DNA of 64,000 nt from Flavobacterium pallidum (GCF_003097535.1 NZ_CP029187.1:2604001-2668000), one strand, 5' to 3'; counted from the stretch's first letter, positions 34,571 through 42,897 are shown. The notes: generated by a model from the letters alone, not told the origin. Numbers and translations are program-made.

Positions 34571-35626
34571 CTATTCGACCGGTATAGTCGGAGGCGTTAC
34601 ATAAACAGGAGCAATTGCCGGGGCTGTCTTTACGGGGATCAGAAAAGCGGTTTTCCATTTTGACGGATGACGGTTGTCGAGCGCGCTGATTTCATAGATC
34701 TCGATTTCACGGCTCGAACCGCGTTCCATCTTGTTCTCGTTGAAATGCTTCAGTCCTTTACTCCTCGCATCATTCCGATGTGAATAATCTCCGGTAAGTG
34801 TTGTTTTCAGTGCGCTGAAAGAGTCAAGGAACTGTACGCTGATATCGCTTTCCTTTGACACGAAAATTTCTTCCTTCAGCGGTCCGCATATAGAAAAACG
34901 TACGGTATCACTATCCGCATTGTCGAAGATCACAAATGGCTTCCCATTCATCTGCATATTTGTTTTTTTAAAAAACTGGATGATTTTGGGTAATTGTAAA
35001 TGCAATTGTCCGAGCATTTCACTTTTGAGGCATACAATGCGTTTCCTTACATAGAATCCCCCAGGTTGTTTTACGATGCCGTTTATTTTTACGTCAAAAG
35101 TGTTGATTTCCTTCGTAATCGTTTTATTCAGGTTGTAAAGGCTTTGCTCGAACATATCGCCCATCAGTTTATCTGCACCGCCGGAAAAAGTAGCGTTTAC
35201 TTTGGTCATAAAATCAACCGAGCCTTTGGCTTTCCACGTGACTTTCGTACCACCGGCAGTATCTTTGAAAATGAAATAGGAATTGTATTGATGGTCTGAA
35301 ACCTTCGCTTTTTGCGCAATACTGTCGTTCTGCTTTGCAAAAATAGTCGTCATCTTACCGTCACTGCTGCCATCCCACGAATAGGAAGCCCCCGCTCCCA
35401 CGGTATTTTCAGCATAATTGAATTTCATTGAAGCGTCACCTTCTTTCCACGAACCCCAGTCTTCCCAATTCCTGTAGTCGTTTACATAATTATACACAAT
35501 GCTTCTCGGGACTTTGACCACAACAGAGCGTGTGATCTCGAATTCGCTTTTCTGCGTAGCCACATACACTGTAATGGCGATAACGGCGAGCAGGATCAGC
35601 AGAAAAATATATTTAAGGATTCTCAT
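34571..35626 (-). CDS. SRPBCC-fold protein with a C-terminal GyrI-like domain
   Basis: 351 residues. One N-terminal membrane helix (ILKYIFLLILLAVIAITVYV), then a START/polyketide-cyclase-like domain (about 30-180) with VVVKVPRSIVYNYVNDYRNW and TKVTWKAKGSVDF. The second half (about 190-340) looks like the effector-binding GyrI/BmrR fold (KPFVIFDN, VRFSICGPLKEEIF). Both folds bind small hydrophobic ligands. The protein is probably anchored in the membrane facing the periplasm. Function unknown. Confidence 0.8.
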   Translation of the reverse strand: MRILKYIFLLILLAVIAITVYVATQKSEFEITRSVVVKVPRSIVYNYVNDYRNWEDWGSWKEGDASMKFNYAENTVGAGASYSWDGSSDGKMTTIFAKQNDSIAQKAKVSDHQYNSYFIFKDTAGGTKVTWKAKGSVDFMTKVNATFSGGADKLMGDMFEQSLYNLNKTITKEINTFDVKINGIVKQPGGFYVRKRIVCLKSEMLGQLHLQLPKIIQFFKKTNMQMNGKPFVIFDNADSDTVRFSICGPLKEEIFVSKESDISVQFLDSFSALKTTLTGDYSHRNDARSKGLKHFNENKMERGSSREIEIYEISALDNRHPSKWKTAFLIPVKTAPAIAPVYVTPPTIPVE

Positions 35627-35680
35627 GATCAGGGGTTATGTGAGGTAAAGTTAATTAAAAAGATTTAGATTTTCTGATTT

Positions 35681-35760
35681 GGGATTTTAAGACTGTAAGG
35701 CGGTAAGATTTTAAGACATAACAGTTCTTACAGTCCCCAAGCGCAGCGGTCTTACAATCC
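35681..35760 (+). repeat. Inverted-repeat element upstream of the M49 peptidase gene
   Basis: Left arm GGATTTTAAGACTGTAAG (from 35682) followed by GCGGTAAGATTTTAAGAC. Right arm GTTCTTACAGTCCCC, then AAGCGCAGCGGTCTTACAATCC. GGATTTTAAGAC pairs with GTCTTACAATCC at 11 of 12 positions, and GACTGTAAG with CTTACAGTC. It shares GACCGCTGCGCTT (inverted) with the element at 21924. Confidence 0.65.
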
Positions 35761-35783
35761 TGTCTGTCCTAACAGGAAATCAT

Positions 35784-35791
35784 TATATTTG
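35784..35791 (+). promoter_or_regulatory. -7 promoter element of the M49 peptidase gene
   Basis: TATATTTG, a full match to TAnnTTTG, about 35 nt before the ATG at 35827. It lies just after the repeat. Confidence 0.5.
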
Positions 35792-35826
35792 CTTTCAATA
35801 AAGAATCAACTAAAAATCATTTAATA

Positions 35827-37857
35827 ATGAAAATAAGGACATTTGTAGTCTCTTGTGTTGCCGCTTCCATGGCTGTTTCGTGCCAGAAAGATAAGACCAA
35901 ATCTGCGGAGGCGAAAAAAACCGACGGTAAATTCGAATATGTAGCAGAACAGTTTGCAGATATTAAAGTGCTGCGTTACCAGATTCCGGGTTGGGAAGAC
36001 CTGACGCTGAAGGAACAGGAATTGGTGTATTATCTAACGCAGGCCGGACTTGCTGGACGGGATATTTACTGGGACCAGAATTATAAGGACAACCTGAAAA
36101 TCCGTAAGGCACTCGAGAATATTTACCAGAATTACAAAGGCGATAAAAATGCCGACAACTGGAAGAACTTCGAGATTTACCTGAAAAGGGTATGGTTTTC
36201 AAACGGAATCCACCACCATTATTCGATGGATAAAATCAAGCCGGATTTTGATAAAGCGTATCTGGAGCAATTGATGACAGACACGAAAACGACTTTGGCG
36301 CCGGAAATCGTAGACGTGCTTTTCAACGATAAAGATGCCAAGAAAGTAAACCTCGATGAGACCAAAGGACTCATCGCAGGATCGGCAGTGAACCTTTATG
36401 ACAAAGGCATCACTGAAGCTGAAGTGGCCGAATTTTACAAAAAAATGGTCCCAGCCGATAAAGACCGTCCGTTGTCTTACGGATTGAATTCTAAATTGAT
36501 CCGCAATGCTGCAGGCAAACTGGAAGAAAAAGTATATAAAAGCGGCGGGATGTATGGTGCCGCAATCGATAAAATCATTTACTGGCTGGAAAAGGCGAAA
36601 GGTGTTGCAGAAAACAAAAAGCAAGCTGATGCACTTGGTTTGCTGATTGATTTTTACAGGACCGGTGATTTAAAGAAATGGGATGATTACAACATTGCCT
36701 GGCTACAGGCTACAGAAGGCAATATCGATTACATCAGCGGCTTTGTTGAAGTTTACAACGACCCGCTGGGCTACCGCGGTTCTTATGAAGGCGTGGTGCA
36801 GATCAAGGATTTCGACATGTCGGCGAAGATGGAAAAAATTTCCAAAAACGCGCAATGGTTTGAAGACAATTCGCCGTTAATGCCTGCACATAAAAAGAAA
36901 AATGTAGTCGGGGTTTCCTATAAAACCGTGATTGTTGCAGGAGAATCGGGCGATTCCTCGCCAAGTACGCCCATCGGTGTGAACCTTCCCAATGCAGATT
37001 GGATCCGTGCTGATTTTGGATCTAAGTCGGTGTCACTTGGAAATATAGTCGATTCTTATAATAATGCAGGCGGTACGGACAAACTAAAGGAATTTGCGAA
37101 CGACCAGGCCGAAATCGACAATGAGATCAAATACGGTGAACTGGCCGACAAACTCCACACGGCGCTGCATGAAGTCGTCGGTCATGCTTCGGGCCAGATC
37201 AATAAAGGTGTTGGCACGCCGAAAGAAACACTGAAAGCTTATGCTTCCACTCTGGAAGAAGGCCGTGCCGATCTTGTAGGATTATATTATTTATACAATC
37301 CGAAATTGCAGGAACTGGGCTTGGTTGACAATTGGAAGCAAGTCGGAATTGCGGCTTATGACAATTACATCCGCAACGGACTGATGACCCAATTGATCCG
37401 CCTTGAGCCGGGTGCAGATATTGAAGAAGCCCACATGAGGAACCGTCAATGGGTAAGCGCCTGGGTTTTTGAAAAAGGGAAAAAGGACAATGTGATTGAG
37501 AAACTGACGCGCAACGGTAAGACGTATTATAACATTACAAATTATGAAAAACTGCATGAATTGTTTGGCGAGTTATTAAAAGAAACACAGCGTATCAAAT
37601 CAGAAGGCGATTTCAAAGCCGGAAAAGCTCTGGTGGAAAATTATGGTGTGAAAGTAGACCAAAAATTGCATGCTGAAGTTTTGAAAAGAAACGAAAGATT
37701 CAAATCTGCACCTTACAGCGGTTTCATCAATCCGGTTTTGGTACCGAAAATGGAGGACGGAAAAATCATCTCGATTGAAGTGACGCAGCCGAAATCATTT
37801 GCGGAACAGATGTTGTATTACAGTAAAAACTTTGGGTTCCTGCCAGAGGAGAACTAG
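35827..37857 (+). CDS. Dipeptidyl-peptidase III-like M49 zinc peptidase lipoprotein
   Basis: 676 residues. An N-terminal lipoprotein signal ends SMAVSC (Cys19-20 region), so the enzyme is probably tethered in the envelope. The M49 zinc motif HEVVGH starts at His448 and the second motif LEEGRAD has Glu477/Glu478; the canonical form is EECRAE. The upper-lobe segments GVSYKTVIVAGESGDSSP.. and PLGYRGSYEGVVQI match dipeptidyl-peptidase III. It releases dipeptides from peptide N-termini. Single gene, closed by a terminator. Confidence 0.9.
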   Translation: MKIRTFVVSCVAASMAVSCQKDKTKSAEAKKTDGKFEYVAEQFADIKVLRYQIPGWEDLTLKEQELVYYLTQAGLAGRDIYWDQNYKDNLKIRKALENIYQNYKGDKNADNWKNFEIYLKRVWFSNGIHHHYSMDKIKPDFDKAYLEQLMTDTKTTLAPEIVDVLFNDKDAKKVNLDETKGLIAGSAVNLYDKGITEAEVAEFYKKMVPADKDRPLSYGLNSKLIRNAAGKLEEKVYKSGGMYGAAIDKIIYWLEKAKGVAENKKQADALGLLIDFYRTGDLKKWDDYNIAWLQATEGNIDYISGFVEVYNDPLGYRGSYEGVVQIKDFDMSAKMEKISKNAQWFEDNSPLMPAHKKKNVVGVSYKTVIVAGESGDSSPSTPIGVNLPNADWIRADFGSKSVSLGNIVDSYNNAGGTDKLKEFANDQAEIDNEIKYGELADKLHTALHEVVGHASGQINKGVGTPKETLKAYASTLEEGRADLVGLYYLYNPKLQELGLVDNWKQVGIAAYDNYIRNGLMTQLIRLEPGADIEEAHMRNRQWVSAWVFEKGKKDNVIEKLTRNGKTYYNITNYEKLHELFGELLKETQRIKSEGDFKAGKALVENYGVKVDQKLHAEVLKRNERFKSAPYSGFINPVLVPKMEDGKIISIEVTQPKSFAEQMLYYSKNFGFLPEEN

Positions 37858-37877
37858 TTTTCAGTCGCAGTCTCAGT
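37858..37877 (+). repeat. CAGTCGCAGT-type repeat arm after a stop codon
   Basis: TTTTCAGTCGCAGTCTCAGT follows the TAG of the peptidase gene. Compare TTTACAGTCGCAGTTTCAGT after the bcp stop (59948) and TTTGCAGTCGCAGTCACAGT, inverted, at 60034-60053. Confidence 0.6.
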
Positions 37878-37900
37878 AGGCAGTAAGTGCTTGTGAATAA

Positions 37901-37927
37901 AAAATCCCTGCTTCGGCGGGGATTTTT
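37901..37927 (+). terminator. Rho-independent terminator
   Basis: AAAATCCCTGC-TTCG-GCGGGGATTTT: an eleven-pair stem with a stable TTCG tetraloop and a T run. Confidence 0.85.
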
Positions 37928-37964
37928 ATTTTTTACGTTACGGGATTTGCGAAATCGCAATAAA

Positions 37965-38189
37965 TTAATGTTTCAGGTAAATCTTAATAACAAACAACAA
38001 ACCGATAAACAGCAGGAATCCGATCAGAATCTTATAATTCCCTTTATAAAAAGTACGGTGCAGCGCAATATCTTTCCTGTAAGCGTATACCATTGCAATA
38101 ACAAAAACAGCGAAAAAACATACCGCAAAGATAAGCTGCCCCTGCGAAAACATCGGCGCTGGTTTTGTGGCCTGGATTTGTAGTAACAT
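37965..38189 (-). CDS. Small two-helix membrane protein
   Basis: 74 residues from ATG 38189 (MLLQIQATKPAPMFSQGQ). Two hydrophobic helices (LIFAVCFFAVFVIAMVYAY and ILIGFLLFIGLLFVIKIYL) are joined by a basic loop RKDIALHRTFYKGNYK. I do not recognise a named family, although short proteins of this layout are common in Flavobacteria. A longer in-frame reading exists upstream but lacks conservation signs. Divergent from the MazG-like gene. Confidence 0.65.
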   Translation of the reverse strand: MLLQIQATKPAPMFSQGQLIFAVCFFAVFVIAMVYAYRKDIALHRTFYKGNYKILIGFLLFIGLLFVIKIYLKH

Positions 38190-38267
38190 AGTTGATAAGT
38201 TTCCGGCAAAAGTACATTTTTTTATAGCGGTGATTGTTATTTTGCAATAACATTTAATACCATCATT

Positions 38268-38651
38268 ATGCAGAAAAGAATCAATTCGGTAAAGGAATTC
38301 CATACCGCTTTCGAAATCGGTTACAGCGAAATCCCTCGCGCCGATTTAGGCGAAGCCAAGAACATGCTCAGGTTCAATTTAATGAAAGAAGAAAACGAAG
38401 AATACCTCGAAGCTGCCCGCAATAATGACCTTAGAGAAGTAGCCGATGCTTTAGGCGATATGCTTTACATCCTTTGCGGCACCATTATCGAACATGGCCT
38501 GCAGGATAAAATTGAGCAGGTTTTTGATGAAATCCAGCGCAGCAATATGAGCAAACTCGGTGCCGACGGAAAACCCGTTTACCGCGAAGACGGGAAGGTG
38601 ATGAAAGGGCCGAATTACTTTAAGCCGGATTTTTCGGGAATTTTGGGATAA
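38268..38651 (+). CDS. MazG-like nucleoside triphosphate pyrophosphohydrolase
   Basis: 127 residues, all-alpha NTP-PPase superfamily. The metal-binding signature is visible as EENEEYLEAARNNDLREVADALGD, here split as EENEEY (first Glu pair) and EVADALGD (Glu and Asp on the next helix). The tail KLGADGKPVYREDGKVMKGP is typical of a phage-like MazG subgroup. Likely role: hydrolysis of non-canonical or excess dNTPs. Single gene. Confidence 0.85.
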   Translation: MQKRINSVKEFHTAFEIGYSEIPRADLGEAKNMLRFNLMKEENEEYLEAARNNDLREVADALGDMLYILCGTIIEHGLQDKIEQVFDEIQRSNMSKLGADGKPVYREDGKVMKGPNYFKPDFSGILG

Positions 38652-38656
38652 ATAAT

Positions 38657-38766
38657 TGGATTATAAGACTGTAAGACTTTAAGATTAAAGACACAATCAA
38701 TTTCAAATAATAAACCCGGAAGTTATAAATTTCCGGGTTTTATCTTAAAATCTTACAATCCTGAAA
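38657..38766. repeat. Inverted arms flanking a terminator
   Basis: Left arm GGATTATAAGACTGTAAG plus ACTTTAAGATT (38657-38685). Right arm ATCTTAAAATCTTACAAT plus CCTGAAATC (to 38767). The two are imperfect inverses. The right arm runs into the ilvE stop codon (38767-38769). A terminator sits in the centre. Confidence 0.75.
38712..38740. terminator. Bidirectional terminator between mazG-like gene and ilvE
   Basis: AAACCCGGAA / TTCCGGGTTT perfect ten-pair stem with a nine-base loop, serving two convergent genes. Confidence 0.85.
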
Positions 38767-39834
38767 TCACACTTTCACCGTCCACCCAAAACTATCCTCA
38801 GCCATATTATACTGAACCTTAGTCAGCTTGTCCTTCAATTGCAGTGCAATCGAGTTTTCCAGTTTTGGAAGCTCATAGTAAGTGTCCTGGTATGAAAACC
38901 CTACAATCGGGTTTACCACTGCGGCGGTACCGGCACCAAAAATTTCTTTTAAGGAGCCGTCTTTTGCGGCATTGATAATTTCATCCACATAAACCGAGCG
39001 TTCCTCTACCTTGATGCCTTCATGCTGTGCCAAAGCGATTAAGCTTTTACGGGTGACACCGTCCAGGATCCTTTCACTTACCGGAGCAGTAAATAATGTA
39101 TCGTTGATTCGGAAAAATACGTTCATCGTGCCAGCTTCCTCAAGTTTAGTGTGTGTCGCATCATCCGTCCAGATGATTTGCTGGAAGCCTTTTTCGTTGG
39201 CCAGTTTTGTCGGGTAAAATTGTGCTGAATAATTTCCGGCGGCTTTCGCTGCACCGATACCGCCATTGGCAGCACGGCTGAAATGCTCAGCAATAATTAC
39301 TTTTACTTCACCTGAATAATATGATTTTGCCGGAGACATGATGATCATAAAACGATATTGCGTTGACGGCGCAGCAATTACACCGCTGCCAATCGCAATC
39401 ATAAACGGCCTGATATAAAGCGTATTTCCAAGTCCTTTCTTTACCCAGTCGCGTTCGATATCTACAAGTTGTTTCAAACCTTCAAGGAAAATCCAGTCAT
39501 CGACTTCAGGCATGGCCATCCTCACGGCTGATTTGTTGAAACGATCGAGGTTCTGGTCCGGACGGAACAACCACACTTCGTCATTATCGTCTTTATAGGC
39601 TTTCATTCCTTCAAAAATGGCCTGTCCATAATGAAATACTTTTGCCGATGGATCAAGCAAAAACGGTTCATAAGGCTTAATGACAGGCTTGCCCCATTTC
39701 CCTTCCCTGAAATCACAAACCAGCATGTGATCTGTAAAGGTGCTTCCGAAACTAAGGGTTTCAAAATCCACACTGTTGATTTTAGACGAAGAAGTCTTGA
39801 CTATATCGATTTCGTGAGTGTTATTTAAACTCAT
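38767..39834 (-). CDS. ilvE: Branched-chain-amino-acid aminotransferase
   Basis: PLP enzyme of fold type IV that makes or degrades leucine, isoleucine and valine. 355 residues from ATG 39834; the codon before it is TTG. Motifs: FHYGQAIFEGMKAYK, RPDQNLDRFNKSAVRMAMP, NYSAQFYPTKLANEKGFQQIIWTD with the PLP lysine region, and EAGTMNVFF. This is the long eukaryote-like form (about 355 residues) rather than the 309-residue E. coli form. Single gene. Confidence 0.95.
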   Translation of the reverse strand: MSLNNTHEIDIVKTSSSKINSVDFETLSFGSTFTDHMLVCDFREGKWGKPVIKPYEPFLLDPSAKVFHYGQAIFEGMKAYKDDNDEVWLFRPDQNLDRFNKSAVRMAMPEVDDWIFLEGLKQLVDIERDWVKKGLGNTLYIRPFMIAIGSGVIAAPSTQYRFMIIMSPAKSYYSGEVKVIIAEHFSRAANGGIGAAKAAGNYSAQFYPTKLANEKGFQQIIWTDDATHTKLEEAGTMNVFFRINDTLFTAPVSERILDGVTRKSLIALAQHEGIKVEERSVYVDEIINAAKDGSLKEIFGAGTAAVVNPIVGFSYQDTYYELPKLENSIALQLKDKLTKVQYNMAEDSFGWTVKV

Positions 39835-40083
39835 CAAGATTGTTTTTAAAGATTAGAATCGGTTTTAAATAATTGAAATACAGTTTGTTGTATTGCATTA
39901 ATAAAAATCTGCCGATAAGAATTTATGTTCGGCTAAATTAGAAAAAATTAACATGTTTTTATGGACAGCAACAAATAATTTTCACTTTTCAATAATCGAT
40001 GCAGGCTGTCTTAATTTATTGGATATTTGGATGCATTTTGAAGAAAATCAATAATTATTGTAAGTTTCCTGAAATAAACTCAT

Positions 40084-40091
40084 TATTTTTG
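40084..40091 (+). promoter_or_regulatory. -7 promoter element of the DUF4920-cytochrome-mnmD unit
   Basis: TATTTTTG, about 27 nt before the ATG at 40119. Nothing else is recognised in the gap from 39835 to 40083. Confidence 0.45.
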
Positions 40092-40118
40092 CCCACAGAA
40101 AAATTTACCTTAATAAAT

Positions 40119-40745
40119 ATGAAAAACATAGCCATTTTAGCAAGCGCACTCCTGTTTTTTTCAGCTTGTAAAGAGGAAAAAAAAGCACCTGCCGCAGATC
40201 CTGTAACGGAAACGCCAGCTGATACTTTGAAGAAGGATACCATTGCTACAGCAGTTTTGCCTGTTGAAGAGACTGTTACAGAAGCCGCTCCGGCTGAAGA
40301 AAAAATTGTCGTAAAACCTGAAGAGGGAAAAGAGATTAAAGTGCAGTATGCCACTTTCGGAAGCAAGATTTCGGCTGAAAAAGCGCTGACTCAGGCACAA
40401 ATGATGAAGAAATATGCCAGTTTGAAAAAAGGGGATACCATCAATGTAAAATTCCGTTCGAAGATTACCGATGTTTGTAAAAAGAAAGGCTGCTGGATGT
40501 CGATGGAATTACCGAATTCAAAAGAATCTTTCGTAAGATTTAAGGATTACGGTTTTTTCGTGCCCTTGAATGCTGATAATTCTGAAGCGATCGTAAGTGG
40601 AAAAGCATTCCTTGATGTGGTTTCTGTTGATGAACTGAAGCATTATGCAAAAGACGGCGGCAAATCCCAGGAAGAAATCGACAAAATCACTCAGCCTAAA
40701 ATCACTTATGCTTTTACAGCGGACGGTGTGTTAATTGAGCAATAA
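40119..40745 (+). CDS. DUF4920-family lipoprotein
   Basis: 208 residues from ATG 40119. A lipoprotein signal (LLFFSACKEEKK) is followed by an acidic Pro/Thr/Glu linker to about residue 70. The C-terminal domain reads YATFGSKISAEKALTQAQM, then KITDVCKKKGCWMSMEL with a CxxxxGCW pair of cysteines. That is the DUF4920 core, an OB-like fold possibly binding metal or redox-active. Function is unknown. The stop overlaps the next ATG (TAATG). Confidence 0.82.
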   Translation: MKNIAILASALLFFSACKEEKKAPAADPVTETPADTLKKDTIATAVLPVEETVTEAAPAEEKIVVKPEEGKEIKVQYATFGSKISAEKALTQAQMMKKYASLKKGDTINVKFRSKITDVCKKKGCWMSMELPNSKESFVRFKDYGFFVPLNADNSEAIVSGKAFLDVVSVDELKHYAKDGGKSQEEIDKITQPKITYAFTADGVLIEQ

Positions 40746-41209
40746 TGAAAAGGGTTTTCCTGTTTTTAAGCGTTTCTCTATTGTTGTTTTCCTGTGAAAA
40801 AAAGCAGGAGAAAGCAGTGGTGAAAAAAGAATCCTGTACCTCTATAAAAAATGATTCAAAAGGCAAAAAGAAATTTGAGATGTACACGATGTCTGAAATG
40901 TCTTTGCTGATGGAGCAGATGTACATCGACAATCAAAACCTTAAGGTACGTATACAAAAGGGCGAGAAAATCGGGGAATTCCCGAACCATTTTTTGAAGA
41001 TTCATAAAGCGGTCATGTCTGACGATAAGGAAAACGACGATTTCTTTAAAAAGCAGGCGGCAAATTTCATTTCGGCACAAGAGCAGATTTATAAGGATCC
41101 TAAAAATGCCAAAGCCCATTTTAATAAAGGGATTGATGCCTGCATCCAATGCCATAAGGTAAAATGCGGCGGCCCGATTCCAAGGATTAAGAAGCTTTAC
41201 ATAGAATAG
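40745..41209 (+). CDS. Lipoprotein with a C-terminal CxxCH haem-binding motif
   Basis: 154 residues: lipoprotein signal ending LLLFSC, a charged linker, a helical domain, and near the C-terminus DACIQCHKVKCGGPIPRIKKL. Cys133, Cys136 and His137 form a c-type haem site. A helical protein with its CxxCH at the far end is the layout of cytochrome c' or monohaem proteins with four helices, which I infer but cannot prove. It is translationally coupled to the DUF4920 lipoprotein, so the two may work together in the periplasm; the mnmD gene after it overlaps by one base. Confidence 0.8.
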   Translation: MKRVFLFLSVSLLLFSCEKKQEKAVVKKESCTSIKNDSKGKKKFEMYTMSEMSLLMEQMYIDNQNLKVRIQKGEKIGEFPNHFLKIHKAVMSDDKENDDFFKKQAANFISAQEQIYKDPKNAKAHFNKGIDACIQCHKVKCGGPIPRIKKLYIE

Positions 41210-41871
41210 TGAAACGCGAAATCATCAGGACTTCCGATGGCTCTACGACCATACATTTACCGGAATGGGAGGAATCATATCACTCCAAACACGGTGCCAT
41301 ACAGGAAGCTTACCATGTATTCATAAAAAACGGACTTTCCTTATTTGAAGGGAAGTCCGTTTCTGTTTTGGAAATCGGTTTTGGTACGGGTCTTAATGCG
41401 TTTATCACGTTCCTGGAATCTGAAAAACATAAACAGCAGATTGATTACACCGGCGTGGAAGCTTATCCTATTTCTGCTGATGAAGTGTTGTCGATGAATT
41501 ATGTTTCCGAACTTCAGGCGGATGATTTTTCGAATATCTTTGAAAAGATGCACGAATCGGCCTGGGAAGAAAAAACGATGATATCAGATTTATTTTCCTT
41601 GACCAAGAGAAAGCAATTCTTCCATGAAATTGAAGATGTGAATGTTTTCGATTTAATTTATTTCGATGCATTCGGATTTCGTGTACAACCGGAATTGTGG
41701 AGCCTGGAGATTTTTCAAAAAATGCATAAGGCCTTAAAACTTGGCGGAACGCTGGTTACATATGCAGCGCGTGGTATCATCAAAAAAAATATGCAGGAAG
41801 CGGGTTTCCATGTCGAAAAATTGGCTGGCCCTCCCGGGAAAAGGGAAATGTTCAGGGCCACAGCGATATAA
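41209..41871 (+). CDS. mnmD: tRNA 5-methylaminomethyl-2-thiouridine methyltransferase domain protein MnmD
   Basis: Methylates nm5s2U34 to mnm5s2U in tRNAs using SAM. 220 residues, corresponding to the MnmD half of E. coli MnmC without the MnmC1 oxidase. Motifs: YHSKHGAIQEAYHVFI, the SAM-binding VLEIGFGTGLNAF, and FDLIYFDAFGFRVQPELW. The start is a GTG overlapping the preceding TAG by one base; MKREIIRTSDGSTT fits the family. Its stop abuts the stop of the convergent NYN gene with no gap. Confidence 0.92.
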   Translation: MKREIIRTSDGSTTIHLPEWEESYHSKHGAIQEAYHVFIKNGLSLFEGKSVSVLEIGFGTGLNAFITFLESEKHKQQIDYTGVEAYPISADEVLSMNYVSELQADDFSNIFEKMHESAWEEKTMISDLFSLTKRKQFFHEIEDVNVFDLIYFDAFGFRVQPELWSLEIFQKMHKALKLGGTLVTYAARGIIKKNMQEAGFHVEKLAGPPGKREMFRATAI

Positions 41872-42768
41872 TTACCCCAGCCTCAACCGTACAAATACGT
41901 GCTTAATCCCTCTTTTATCGGATTCCCTTTCGTCAATTTCGAGGATATCCGACAGTGATTTAAGCATGGGAGTGAGTTTGTTGAATCCGAAATTCCTCGG
42001 ATCGAATTCCGGTTTTTTACGGACAATCAGGTTTCCGACATCGCCAAGGAATGCCCAGCCGTCATCATCGCAGATGTCGTCAATACTGGATTCTATAAGC
42101 TGGATGGTCTCTTCATCGATCGTGGCATCGGAATGTACAACAGGCGCTGGCGTGGAGACAGGAATTTCCTCAATCTTTTCAAGAGCTTTTGGTGCTTGTT
42201 TCCCTGAAATCTTAACGATAGGTTTCTCGGGAGCTTTTTCTGAAACTTTTTCTACCGGTTTAACCACATTTTTTTTCACGGCAGTCGCGGCAATCCTTTT
42301 GGATGCTTTTTTCTGCACTGCCCCTTCGAGTACTTCAAGATAGATAAATTTATCGCAGGCGGCAATCAGAGAAGGCGGGGTTTTCTTTTCCCCGATTCCG
42401 ATTACGGTCATCCCGGATTCGCGCAGTCGGATGGCCAGTCGGGTGAAATCGGAGTCGCTAGACACGATACAAAAACCATCTACTTTGTCTGTATAAAGTA
42501 AATCCATGGCATCAATAATCAAAGCGGAATCCGACGAGTTTTTTCCCTGTGTGTAGCTATATTGTTGCACAGGCGTAATAGCATGGTCTAATAGTACATT
42601 CTTCCAGCCTGCGGCGTTTGGGCGGGTCCAGTCGGCGTAGATGCGTTTTGTGGTTGGGGTGCCGTATTTGGCTATTTCTTCCATCATGCCCTTGACATTG
42701 CTGTAGGGTACGTTGTCGGCATCGATGAGTACTGCGAGGCGCAGTTCTTTATTATTGGTAAGAGGCAT
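41872..42768 (-). CDS. NYN-domain nuclease-like protein with a C-terminal OST-HTH/LOTUS domain
   Basis: 298 residues. The N-terminal PIN-like NYN domain (LabA/DUF88 group) has acidic metal-site residues in VLIDADNVPYSNV, SDSALIIDAMDLLY and IVSSDSDFTRLAIRL, so it is probably an active RNase. A basic/proline linker (about 155-220) follows. The C-terminal domain (about 225-298) has DDDGWAFLGDVGNLIVRK, DPRNFGFNKLTPMLKSL and KHVFVRLRL, the OST-HTH/LOTUS RNA-binding fold. The same pairing occurs in the eukaryotic RNA regulator MARF1. RNA processing or silencing is likely; the target is unknown. Confidence 0.9.
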   Translation of the reverse strand: MPLTNNKELRLAVLIDADNVPYSNVKGMMEEIAKYGTPTTKRIYADWTRPNAAGWKNVLLDHAITPVQQYSYTQGKNSSDSALIIDAMDLLYTDKVDGFCIVSSDSDFTRLAIRLRESGMTVIGIGEKKTPPSLIAACDKFIYLEVLEGAVQKKASKRIAATAVKKNVVKPVEKVSEKAPEKPIVKISGKQAPKALEKIEEIPVSTPAPVVHSDATIDEETIQLIESSIDDICDDDGWAFLGDVGNLIVRKKPEFDPRNFGFNKLTPMLKSLSDILEIDERESDKRGIKHVFVRLRLG

Positions 42769-42803
42769 TTATTTCTTTTTGTGTAAATATAATGAATTTT
42801 TGC

Positions 42804-42861
42804 AGGGGCACGCATGCCCGCCCCCGGATTTGCAGAATTGAAAGGGGGGGCAGGCCCCGCC
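42804..42861. repeat. GC-rich nested palindrome
   Basis: GGGGC at about 42805 can pair with GCCCC at about 42853. Inside it GCCCGCCCCC pairs with GGGGGGGCAGGC around a central 18-base A/T-rich part. GGGCA-CGCA-TGCCC can form a small hairpin as an alternative. It is much richer in G/C than its surroundings and lies upstream of the NYN gene. Confidence 0.5.
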
Positions 42862-42897
42862 AGTGCATTTAGAAAGATCATGAATTGAAGTCGGTGC

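Noticed and set aside
40745..41209. Ordinary cytochrome c class I domain
   Set aside because: The CxxCH lies at the C-terminus of a helical domain, not near the N-terminus, and no Met ligand region follows.
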